A stretch of 62,474 bases of DNA from an uncultured Bacilli bacterium (GTDB lineage: Bacteria; Bacillota_I; Bacilli_A; RFN20; CAG-826), in contig CAJOLV010000006.1 of the NCBI GenBank assembly GCA_905235515.1, forward strand, positions 1 through 62,474. Reading direction: 5' to 3'. Positions 52,807 to 61,483 of the stretch are shown here, one piece after another. The first letter of the stretch is position 1; the number at the start of each line of letters is the position of its first letter. The notes under the pieces are model-generated. The model was not told where the DNA came from. It did not search any database and saw only the letters and a program-made list of their open reading frames with translations. The translations under genes and the position numbers were made by a program.

Positions 52807-53287
52807 CATATTAGGCAACCTTAAAAATTGTTACGAGCATTGTAAAAGGAGTAATGTCTTTATTGAGTATTTGTTATATAGAATACACAAGGGTCGTCAC
52901 TATGCTTATAACTTCAAAACTAGTGTAATGGAGAACGCTCAACAAAGAATAATAATTCCTTTTTTTCTTAAAAACACTGCAGTTGTTTAACATTTAGCTG
53001 TTTTTTGGTTGAAAAGCTTAAAAACTCAATTAATCCATGTGAAAGTAAATAGCGATAAGTAGCAGTTTTATTGTTTGAAAAAGAGTGCAACAACGCGTCA
53101 ATCTTCAAATAAGTTCTGGGACATTTTCAGGGACAAAATTCAACTATCTAATGTAATGTGTTAAGATAATTTTGCAGCAGGAGCAAGGATATCAAGTTGT
53201 TTCCATTGCGACACCTATGTTGGTTTATCCAAGGAGTGGTGTGCTGCACTTAGCTTAAGTAAATAAAAAGCAGTGAGAGGTTTATGT

Positions 53288-54250
53288 ATGGCTAGAGAAA
53301 TTTTTGATTATAGTAAGTCAAACCCAAACGACTATGAATATTATGGCTTTCATCTAAAAGATGGAAGGTATCATATTGACACAAAGAGACTAAAAAAGCT
53401 TCATTGCGATGGATCTTTTCCTGAAGCTCTTTTTTCAAACCCAAGAAATACACATTATTTTGTTCCGAAGCATAAAAACTATAGTGATTATGCGATAAAT
53501 GTCTTAAGAGAACAACTCAATAGATTAACAAGTGATTGGAACAAAGAATATAAAGATGTAATTAGTAAAATAACAACTCCAAAAGAAGTGATGGAAAATG
53601 TACGAACTGCCGAATTAGCCTATACAACTGATGTTGATGATTTAGATGATATTGCATTTGAATCTTTACGAGCTGGGTTAAGGCGCGAAGCTAAATACAA
53701 TCAGGTTATCAAAAGTATTCATCTTCAATATTTACAGAAAATATTTACCGAATTCTTTAGAACAATCCTTTTAGTTATCAAAGATAGAGGGTATACAGAC
53801 TCAATCGATTTTACATACAAATCATTTTTCTTTTATGTTCAAAATAGGTTTAATGCTGAAACTAAAAGAGCTAACCCGTTGTATAAACTTCCACATTATC
53901 GTTATTTCGACATACTCAATAAGATAGACAATTTTTTAAAGCACAATACAGTCATGTCTTATAACGCTCTTGCAAACAATCCATTTGAAAAAGATGAAAA
54001 AATGAAGAAGTTTCAGGCTAGTTTTGTTTATACAAAAAAAGAAGCGGGGTTTGAATATGAAAATGGCATGTATGCTGGAGATTGGTTAAAAATAGGACCC
54101 ACATTTGTGGATGAGACACTTACTAATCTACAAGAGTTCGCTAATGAATTCTGTGAACTAATGTATGAAGAGAATGCAGATGAAGTTTACTGGAATTCAG
54201 ATGAATCACTTTTAAAAATTCTGAAAGATAATTTCTACGATTTAGTATAA
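53288..54250 (+). CDS. Uncharacterised helical protein, possible HEPN-like
   Basis: ORF 53273..54250; GAGAGG SD before ATG 53288; YFDILNKIDNFLKHNTVMSYNAL motif. Confidence 0.75.
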   Translation: MAREIFDYSKSNPNDYEYYGFHLKDGRYHIDTKRLKKLHCDGSFPEALFSNPRNTHYFVPKHKNYSDYAINVLREQLNRLTSDWNKEYKDVISKITTPKEVMENVRTAELAYTTDVDDLDDIAFESLRAGLRREAKYNQVIKSIHLQYLQKIFTEFFRTILLVIKDRGYTDSIDFTYKSFFFYVQNRFNAETKRANPLYKLPHYRYFDILNKIDNFLKHNTVMSYNALANNPFEKDEKMKKFQASFVYTKKEAGFEYENGMYAGDWLKIGPTFVDETLTNLQEFANEFCELMYEENADEVYWNSDESLLKILKDNFYDLV

Positions 54251-54304
54251 AATAAAAAACGCAACAAATAATCTGGCCTCAGCTATACGGAGGAGGACAA
54301 GATT

Positions 54305-54508
54305 ATGAACAGTTGCTACTCTTCCAGTAAAGTTATGGAAGAAATCAAGTGTCGCATTAAAGACAAGTTCAAAAACCAAGAAAACTTTGGTAAAGAACTT
54401 GGTGCGAGTCGCAAAACCGTGAGTCGAATTTTGAATCATGGTACTGACATCTCCACATTCTTCAGAATATGCAAGATACTTGGTATCGACGGAATATCAA
54501 TCGACTGA
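54305..54508 (+). CDS. Small XRE-type HTH regulator (67 aa)
   Basis: GGAGGAGG SD; KNQENFGKELGASRKTVSRILNHGTDISTFFRICKILGID is an XRE HTH pattern. Confidence 0.8.
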   Translation: MNSCYSSSKVMEEIKCRIKDKFKNQENFGKELGASRKTVSRILNHGTDISTFFRICKILGIDGISID

Positions 54509-54582
54509 TATTCCTTTTTTTGTAACCTTTTTAGGGACAAACTCACATTTTATCAGCAGAATTTGCTAAAAATATATAAGTT

Positions 54583-54610
54583 AACCCAATTTATAAGATA
54601 TAATTGGATT
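54583..54610 (+). promoter_or_regulatory. Operator-like inverted repeat overlapping a TATAAT -10
   Basis: AACCCAATT-N10-AATTGGATT (8/9 symmetric); TATAAT at 54599-54604. Confidence 0.5.
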
Positions 54611-54637
54611 AATATAGATTACTTGTGAGGGAACACT

Positions 54638-55039
54638 ATGAATGTTAAAGTTTATGGTTTAATAGAAGGCCTGATGGTTTGTTGGGATGAAGTTAAAGAT
54701 GCCGCTGTTTACCATGTCCATCTTTTTATTGGTGATTGGAATAGGCGCATGGAAGTAATTAACGGACAGCAAAAAGTTGTTACAGACAAAAAACAAAAAT
54801 TTCAAGAAATTGCTCTCGTAGATGTTGATAGGAATCTTAAATACTATTCTTTTAAGAATTTACCTAGAATTCACGTAAATTTTATGTATAGCATTCATGG
54901 CCGCATTAGAGAAGAAACTGGCTTAGATTATTATTTGTTTGTCGAAGCTGAAGATAGGCAAGGCAAAATAATTGATTCTTCTGATAAAGTGGTGGGAAGA
55001 GTTTCATCGATTGATAATGGTTTTGCCACTGTGGGGTAA
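54638..55039 (+). CDS. FN3-like protein A (133 aa), uncharacterised
   Basis: GAGGG SD; MVCWDEVKDAAVYHVHLF...VDRNLKYYSFKNLP...YLFVEAEDRQGKII; no signal peptide. Confidence 0.7.
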   Translation: MNVKVYGLIEGLMVCWDEVKDAAVYHVHLFIGDWNRRMEVINGQQKVVTDKKQKFQEIALVDVDRNLKYYSFKNLPRIHVNFMYSIHGRIREETGLDYYLFVEAEDRQGKIIDSSDKVVGRVSSIDNGFATVG

Positions 55040-55042
55040 TTT

Positions 55043-56056
55043 ATGAGTTGGAAAAAAGTTAACTTATTTGAGCATCTTGGAAGCTATGTTTTTATGGATG
55101 AATATGGCTTTTGCCATAGTGAGATAAATGGCATTTTTATTAACGATATTAATTTATCTGACCTGTTTGTATATAACAACGATAGCAAAAGATATGAAAG
55201 AATTAGATTTGGAAACAGAGGGAATTGCACCCAATCTATCGCTGATCTCTTTTCTTTGGATATTGCAAAGAGAAAAAAGACTAATCAACCATACTATAAT
55301 TACGGCTATGGTAATGACTACTTTAGTAACGATCAAGCTGTAAGCGTGAAACCTAAGACCATTAAAGTAAATTTAAGAACATTCTACCATACGACTCTTG
55401 GATATAACGGTGGTGGGGCTCAGGAGCAACATGCTGATGATATTATTGAACTTAATTCAGCAAAAGATGTTAGCAAATATTTTTGCTGGTTTGAAGAAGG
55501 TGCTAGCACATCCTCATTCAAAACGACCATTTTGCCTGAACTCAAAGTAGATGACGAATTGTATCTTGTTGGCGTAGGCAAAGTTAAGGTATCGAATCTT
55601 GTTGAATATCCAAACAAAGATGATGTTGTCTGCGAAGCCGTTGATGTAGAAGGTAAAAAGCAAAAGATTAAAATGGAGTCGGAGGTTTTTTGCTTACCAT
55701 ACAACAAAGCTGTTGACGAATATGAAGATGTTGATAAATCGCTTAATGAATTAAAATTGTCACCTTATGTTATACGCAGTAAGGAACAGAACCATATTTA
55801 TAATATTTATTGGAACAAAATAGAGGAAGCAAGCTGTTATCATGTTATTCTCTACAAATATATTGAGTTAAGAAACAGAAGACGTATTTTGAAAATTGCA
55901 GATTATGAAGTCGATAGAAACACTAGCTTTTTATCTTTAGATAAACTTGTAGGTGGAAACTTTATTTTTAAAGTTAAAGCCGAAGATAGAAGTGGAAATA
56001 TAATCGCTGAATCAAGAGGGGCTATTGATGGTGTTCCTCGCGATTTCAAAAAATAG
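55043..56056 (+). CDS. Uncharacterised protein with C-terminal FN3-like domain (FN3-like B)
   Basis: C-terminus YNIYWNKIEEASCYHVILY...YEVDRNTSFLSLDKL...FIFKVKAEDRSGNIIAES; no signal peptide. Confidence 0.72.
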   Translation: MSWKKVNLFEHLGSYVFMDEYGFCHSEINGIFINDINLSDLFVYNNDSKRYERIRFGNRGNCTQSIADLFSLDIAKRKKTNQPYYNYGYGNDYFSNDQAVSVKPKTIKVNLRTFYHTTLGYNGGGAQEQHADDIIELNSAKDVSKYFCWFEEGASTSSFKTTILPELKVDDELYLVGVGKVKVSNLVEYPNKDDVVCEAVDVEGKKQKIKMESEVFCLPYNKAVDEYEDVDKSLNELKLSPYVIRSKEQNHIYNIYWNKIEEASCYHVILYKYIELRNRRRILKIADYEVDRNTSFLSLDKLVGGNFIFKVKAEDRSGNIIAESRGAIDGVPRDFKK

Positions 56057-56065
56057 GAGGTATTT

Positions 56066-56437
56066 ATGCCAGTTGTTCATCCAGAAGCAGGCATCTACAA
56101 CGGATTAGGTGCGGTTAAAACAGAACTTGAAAAGTTGAATTCAAAGGTTGACCAGTTAATAAAAAGCCAAGAACCAGGTCAAATTAAGACCGAATACGCA
56201 AATGGGTTTGAATTAAAAGCCCAAGATAGAGTGGTTTGGTGGACTAAAGTAGATAATGCTGCAAGGTATCGTCTCATTTTAAAGATCAATATTGATGAAG
56301 TTGGTTCTTTAGATTTAGATAGAGAAACTAGATTCTACGTGTTTGATAAAATGCCAAAAGGCATTTATTTCTCGGTTAAAGTAATTGCTGAAGATAGAGA
56401 AGGAAACGAAATTGTTTCTGCATCGATTGGACTTTAG
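56066..56437 (+). CDS. Small protein: coiled-coil N-terminus plus FN3-like domain (FN3-like C)
   Basis: TAGGAGG SD; VVWWTKVDNAARYRLILK...LDLDRETRFYVFDKMPKGIYFSVKVIAEDREGNEIVSAS. Confidence 0.72.
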   Translation: MPVVHPEAGIYNGLGAVKTELEKLNSKVDQLIKSQEPGQIKTEYANGFELKAQDRVVWWTKVDNAARYRLILKINIDEVGSLDLDRETRFYVFDKMPKGIYFSVKVIAEDREGNEIVSASIGL

Positions 56438-56448
56438 GAGGTTCGTTT

Positions 56449-58056
56449 ATGAGATACTACGAAGAAGAATTAGAAACACTAATTAAAGCAGGCGCGAAAG
56501 TGGTAGAAGTTGCTTCTTTCGAATGGGAAAGAGTGCACGGCTTCGCTAATTATGTCGCTGAAGACTTAGGAATCGATTGGTACTCTTGGAGCAGTGTTTC
56601 CGGATTGAAAGTTTGGGATGGGAAAGGATTTAAAGTAATTAATCCTGATTGCCAAACTCTAGCGGCAGTTTTAGATTATTACATTCAAAATGAGAACGAT
56701 ATGCTTCTAGTATTAGAAGATTTCCACCCATATAGTGAAGCTCAAAACCCCGTAAATATTAGATATTTAAGAGAAATGATGAGACCACAAAACTATTCTC
56801 CAAAATATAAGAAGGCCATCATTTTAAGTTCTCCTAACAAATTTGTTCCTGAAGAATTATCTAAGGAACTTCCTGTAATTGAAGTTGAATTACCAGACAG
56901 ACAAACTATTGAAGTTATCGCTAATAGTGTTGTTGAAGAATATAGCGAATATTGTATGGAAAGTGAAATCACTTCTAAACTTTTAGAATCTGCTTTAGGT
57001 TTGACCGTTATGGAAGCAAGATTAGCTTTTGCTAAAGCAATTATTACAAATAGAAAATTAACTGAAGAAGAAATCCCACTCATCATTAGCGAAAAAGAAC
57101 AAATTATTAAGAAGAGCGGACTTCTTGAATATTTCCATCCAAAAGAATTCTTATCCAGCATTGGTGGTCTTGAGAATTTAAAAGAATGGATTCATAGACG
57201 TGGCAATGCTTATAGTGATGAAGCAAAAGACTTTGGTTTAAATACTCCAAGAGGCGTTTTGCTCCTTGGCGTTCCTGGTTGTGGTAAATCATTAACCGCA
57301 AAAGCCATTGCTAACGAATGGAAATTCCCACTATTAAGATTTGACTTAGGCAAAGTCTTTGGTGGTATTGTTGGTGAATCTGAAAGAAACATTAGATATG
57401 CACTCGATGTTGCTAAAACAATCTCTCCATGTGTCCTTTGGATTGATGAAATCGAAAAAGGTCTAAGCGGATCACAAAGTAGTGGTAGAACCGATGGTGG
57501 CACAAGCGCCCGTGTCTTTGGTACATTCTTAACCTGGATGCAAGAAAAGAAAGAGCCCGTCTTCGTTGTTGCCACAGCAAACGACATCAGCTCATTACCA
57601 CCTGAATTGCTCCGTAAAGGTAGATTTGATGAAATTTTCTTTGTTGATTTACCATCCGCAAAAGAAAGAGACAACATCTTCAGAATTCACCTCAAAAACA
57701 AGAACAGAGATGCCGACAAACTCGGTTTAGATATGAATAAGCTCGTTAAATTAAGTGAAGGTTTCTCTGGTGCCGAAATTGAAGAAGTTGTAAATGAAGC
57801 ATTATTCAATGCTTATGCCAATGGACAAAAAGATTTAGAAATGAAAAATCTTGTTGAATGTATTGAAGCAACATCTCCTCTTTCTAGAACAATGGCGGAG
57901 ACAATTGCTAACTTAAGAAAATGGGCAGAACAAAGAGCAAGATTGGCCAGTTCCGAAAAACCAGAAGAAGTCAAAGATCTCGGAGCAGATGTTCCAAGAC
58001 TTCAACAAGAGTATAAGAATCCATTTATAGCTAAGAAACACGATGATAAGCAATAA
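56449..58056 (+). CDS. AAA+ ATPase, Ycf46-like
   Basis: Walker A GVPGCGKS (57268-57291), Walker [38 protein letters not shown]; degenerate N-terminal AAA-like half [10 protein letters not shown]...[32 protein letters not shown]. Confidence 0.9.
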   Translation: MRYYEEELETLIKAGAKVVEVASFEWERVHGFANYVAEDLGIDWYSWSSVSGLKVWDGKGFKVINPDCQTLAAVLDYYIQNENDMLLVLEDFHPYSEAQNPVNIRYLREMMRPQNYSPKYKKAIILSSPNKFVPEELSKELPVIEVELPDRQTIEVIANSVVEEYSEYCMESEITSKLLESALGLTVMEARLAFAKAIITNRKLTEEEIPLIISEKEQIIKKSGLLEYFHPKEFLSSIGGLENLKEWIHRRGNAYSDEAKDFGLNTPRGVLLLGVPGCGKSLTAKAIANEWKFPLLRFDLGKVFGGIVGESERNIRYALDVAKTISPCVLWIDEIEKGLSGSQSSGRTDGGTSARVFGTFLTWMQEKKEPVFVVATANDISSLPPELLRKGRFDEIFFVDLPSAKERDNIFRIHLKNKNRDADKLGLDMNKLVKLSEGFSGAEIEEVVNEALFNAYANGQKDLEMKNLVECIEATSPLSRTMAETIANLRKWAEQRARLASSEKPEEVKDLGADVPRLQQEYKNPFIAKKHDDKQ

Positions 58057-59899
58057 GCTCGTTACAATTGTCAAAGAGAATCAATTTGATAAAGGTTGGA
58101 CGATATTTTCTCCTGCCTCTTTTGAAATTGAAAGAAATTGGCAATTCAAAAAAGTTGATTTATCAAACGTTGTGAAATTAATTACCTTTTCCACTCAGGT
58201 TAATTTAATCTTGTCTGATGCTTGCCTTCCTTCAAGATTGATTAGCGAATTGGAATGGTCTAACAAATATATAAAAATTAACATAGTTGCTAAAAGCAAG
58301 GACATAGTCGAAAGGTACAAAAATATATCTTTTAATTCGTACAAAATTGATGAGTCATTAAACATCAATTACATCGGAATCACTGGTAAAAATAATGGAT
58401 ATTTCATGCTGGGCGCCGATTTATGTGAGATTGATGAATCTATCGAAAATATTTACTTTAACCCAAAAAAGAAAAGCGAGAAAAGCTCATCTTTAGAAAA
58501 GGCTAAAATGCTTATTCTTTGCAATAGTGGTAAGCACATAGACTTCAACAACGTTATCTCTTTGGCTGAAAAATATGGCGCAAAATGCCGTTATGTTATT
58601 TGCAGTAGATATTTTGATAGGGCCGCTTATGATTTTGCAAAGGACAACAGTATTGAATTATTTATTTCTAACTATGTTGATAATGTTGTTCTTGTTATTA
58701 ATGCAGATAATTCTATTAGCAGGATATCGGTTTTAAATGATGGATATATTGTTTTATATCCCATTGAAAGAATAAGTAACTATGTTGGCGATCTTTATAA
58801 AAATTTGTTTTTAAAAGACACAATCGGAGTGGATAAAATCCCCTCTGGTGTTTATTCTTGCTTCAATGGCAAAAATGAACAATTAAATATAGTCGATGCC
58901 GTTACTATAAAGAAGGATGTCGCTATAAACGAAATGTCTGATTTTGTCAAAGAAAGCTTTGATAAATCAATAACTGAAAAGCACAACGAATACTCCAATA
59001 AAGGGAGGATGACACAATATTTATTCACTTTAATTCCTCCTCTTTTTGATTCTTCCTACAAGGAATCAACAATTTACGCTCCAATCCATGAATTTAGTTC
59101 TGAGTGGTTGGCGCTCAATAAAATTAAGTTTGATCGAATTGTAAGAGATTACCGCGAATTCATGAACAAGGATTCCAAGTTAATATCGTTCATTGAATTC
59201 TCCAAGGAGTTTACTGGCCAGTTGGAAAAAATGGTTAATAAATGCTTTTATAAAGGCTATTATTCAAAAATAGAAGAAGCAATTGATATTTTTCAACAGT
59301 ATCAAAGTAATCTATTAGATGACTGTTTGTTTATGTTTGATGAAGTCAATTCTGAAAGTTCAGGCACAAAGTTCGATAAATTCGATGTCGAGATTGAAGG
59401 GTATAGGAAGACAATTGCTGAAAAAGAAGCCCTTGTATTTGTTGGAACCGATGTTTTGAGCAACAAGAGAAGAATAGAAATTCTTAATAAGAAAATTAAT
59501 GATTTATTAGCTTTAAAAGAAAAATTTGAAGTCAGCGCATCTTCGCGTTCCGACAAGGAAGCTGAATCATTTATCAATTATTGTAAGAAACTTATTAATG
59601 AGGTAACAAAATCATCTTTGGATGATGGTGATTCTATCGGTAAGATCGTTAACACGAGCGAAAAGTCCAAGTCGATTAAATTGAATAATTTTGTTTCCAA
59701 ATACTTAAAAGAAATTAGTGATTATGTTTTCAATTGTTTATCTTGCTTACAAAAGATGAAAGAAGTTAATATCCCAGAAGAATACCCTGTTTATGAGAAA
59801 GATGGTCAAAAATACATTGTTATAGATGATCTGAGCGAATTTGATGCCACTAAAAGCTTGCGTGAAAAATTTTCACTCAAGTGTTTGGCAAGGAGGTAG
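58043..59899 (+). CDS. Uncharacterised 618-aa protein, coiled-coil C-terminus
   Basis: Overlaps the AAA+ gene by 14 nt; intact ORF; no family recognised. Confidence 0.75.
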   Translation: MISNKLVTIVKENQFDKGWTIFSPASFEIERNWQFKKVDLSNVVKLITFSTQVNLILSDACLPSRLISELEWSNKYIKINIVAKSKDIVERYKNISFNSYKIDESLNINYIGITGKNNGYFMLGADLCEIDESIENIYFNPKKKSEKSSSLEKAKMLILCNSGKHIDFNNVISLAEKYGAKCRYVICSRYFDRAAYDFAKDNSIELFISNYVDNVVLVINADNSISRISVLNDGYIVLYPIERISNYVGDLYKNLFLKDTIGVDKIPSGVYSCFNGKNEQLNIVDAVTIKKDVAINEMSDFVKESFDKSITEKHNEYSNKGRMTQYLFTLIPPLFDSSYKESTIYAPIHEFSSEWLALNKIKFDRIVRDYREFMNKDSKLISFIEFSKEFTGQLEKMVNKCFYKGYYSKIEEAIDIFQQYQSNLLDDCLFMFDEVNSESSGTKFDKFDVEIEGYRKTIAEKEALVFVGTDVLSNKRRIEILNKKINDLLALKEKFEVSASSRSDKEAESFINYCKKLINEVTKSSLDDGDSIGKIVNTSEKSKSIKLNNFVSKYLKEISDYVFNCLSCLQKMKEVNIPEEYPVYEKDGQKYIVIDDLSEFDATKSLREKFSLKCLARR

Positions 59900-59902
59900 A
59901 GC

Positions 59903-60640
59903 ATGAGCTGTCAAAGAACTGTTAAAACTTTTGAGACCGTTGAAGTCAAAATTGATACATGCAACAAGAAAGAGTTAGAGGAATTAGAGCAAAGCATAAT
60001 TTCTTCAACAAATCAAAAATTAGAAAAACTTAATATTTTGATTAAGAATTGCGATATTTATTCCAATGGTAACTGCATCCTAGTTCATGATAGATTCAAC
60101 ATCTGCTCTAGCCTAAAAGAAGTAGCTGAGGCTTTTGGTCTTGAGTGTGAATTAGTGGATTGTTCCTTAAAAGGAAAAACATATTTAATTTCAGACCAAT
60201 TACTGCATGTTCTTAAACAAATAGATGTTCAATTTAATTTTGGTTCAAATGTCTCTAACAAAGATTTAGTTGATGAAATAGAAGACATTATGGGTGAATT
60301 TGGAACTACGAAAATTGATCCAGACATTTTAGAAATGGTTCGTAATATAAAAAAGAATGGTGTTTATACGACCAGTAAGACCAGAGAAGTATCACAAACA
60401 TTCTACGATGGTAGATTAATTGGTCACTCCGAAGGCGAGTGGTCTACTGATGAGAATGTGATTAGGGACAGACTTTTAAAGATGTCTAAAGACGCCGAAA
60501 GTGTTGTCAAGAAGACAAATATGAATTTGAGAGATGGTACGACAAAGTTAATTTATACAAGAGCAAAACAAATGGGATATGCGGTTCAAGAAGTCAAAAA
60601 AGGAACCCAAACGCAATTAGTGTTAGTGAGGTACGAATAA
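59903..60640 (+). CDS. Ycf35/DUF1257-like protein
   Basis: AAGGAGG SD; C-terminus TTKLIYTRAKQMGYAVQEVKKGTQTQLVLVRYE resembles the Ycf35 C-terminus; next to a DUF2997-like gene. Confidence 0.6.
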   Translation: MSCQRTVKTFETVEVKIDTCNKKELEELEQSIISSTNQKLEKLNILIKNCDIYSNGNCILVHDRFNICSSLKEVAEAFGLECELVDCSLKGKTYLISDQLLHVLKQIDVQFNFGSNVSNKDLVDEIEDIMGEFGTTKIDPDILEMVRNIKKNGVYTTSKTREVSQTFYDGRLIGHSEGEWSTDENVIRDRLLKMSKDAESVVKKTNMNLRDGTTKLIYTRAKQMGYAVQEVKKGTQTQLVLVRYE

Positions 60641-60840
60641 TGCCAGAGAAAAAAATTGTTGTAAATATTAGTGATACCGGCGAAATCGATGCCGAAACTT
60701 TCAATATGGAAGGCACTGAGTGCTTAGAAGAATTGGATAAACTTTTAAAGGATTTGGCTCTTGAATCGAAAACAACCAAAAAAGAAGATTTCTTTAGAAA
60801 TTCCACAAAAGTCGAAAATACAATTAAAGTTAAAAAATGA
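60640..60840 (+). CDS. DUF2997-like small protein (66 aa)
   Basis: KKIVVNISDTGEIDAETFNMEGTECLEELDKLLKDL; overlaps both neighbouring genes by 1-4 nt. Confidence 0.65.
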   Translation: MPEKKIVVNISDTGEIDAETFNMEGTECLEELDKLLKDLALESKTTKKEDFFRNSTKVENTIKVKK

Positions 60841-61409
60841 TTAGCATTCAAAGAATGATGCTTGTCGAAAATGAGCATCTCTACGGTCCCGGAAAAAGGT
60901 TGTTAATTTATTTAAAAGGCTGTTCCATACATTGCGAAGGATGCATTAATCCTCATTTATGGTCTTTTGAAGGCGGGACCCCTCTGTCATCTGAAGAAAT
61001 AATGAAAATTATTGCAGATAACGATCTCGATGGCATTACTCTTCATGGTGGAGAGCCATTGGATCAAGCAGACGATTTGCTTCAAATAGTTAAAGACATT
61101 AAATCAAACAATAAAACAGTTATTTTGTTTACTGGATATATAAAAAAAGAAATCAGCGGCAATAGACTCAAGGTATGGAACTTGGCCGACATTGTAGTGG
61201 CTGGAAGGTTCAAATTGAAAAAAAGAAATGTTTATCTTCAATTTAGAGGATCTACCAATCAAAAGGTCTATATGCACAAAGGCAAATATAAAGATTATAA
61301 ATTGAAAGATGGATATACCGCCGCAATGTTCACAATTGGTGAAAATGGCGAGATGGACGTCAACGGCTTTTTAACAGAAGACATCGCAGAATTGATGAAA
61401 ATTAAATAA
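60837..61409 (+). CDS. Radical SAM, 4Fe-4S single-cluster (NrdG/activase-like) protein
   Basis: KGCSIHCEGCINP (CxxxCxxC, 60921-60944), LDGITLHGGEPLDQADDL. Confidence 0.88.
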   Translation: MISIQRMMLVENEHLYGPGKRLLIYLKGCSIHCEGCINPHLWSFEGGTPLSSEEIMKIIADNDLDGITLHGGEPLDQADDLLQIVKDIKSNNKTVILFTGYIKKEISGNRLKVWNLADIVVAGRFKLKKRNVYLQFRGSTNQKVYMHKGKYKDYKLKDGYTAAMFTIGENGEMDVNGFLTEDIAELMKIK

Positions 61410-61483
61410 ATGTACCCAATATATGGACAAAATCACAAACTACAATTCGTTTACGGTATCTTGTAACTAAGAGAGGTAAACAA

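Noticed and set aside
57210-57677. 155-aa minus-strand ORF in the AAA+ gene
   Set aside because: Shadow ORF opposite the well-supported AAA+ core.
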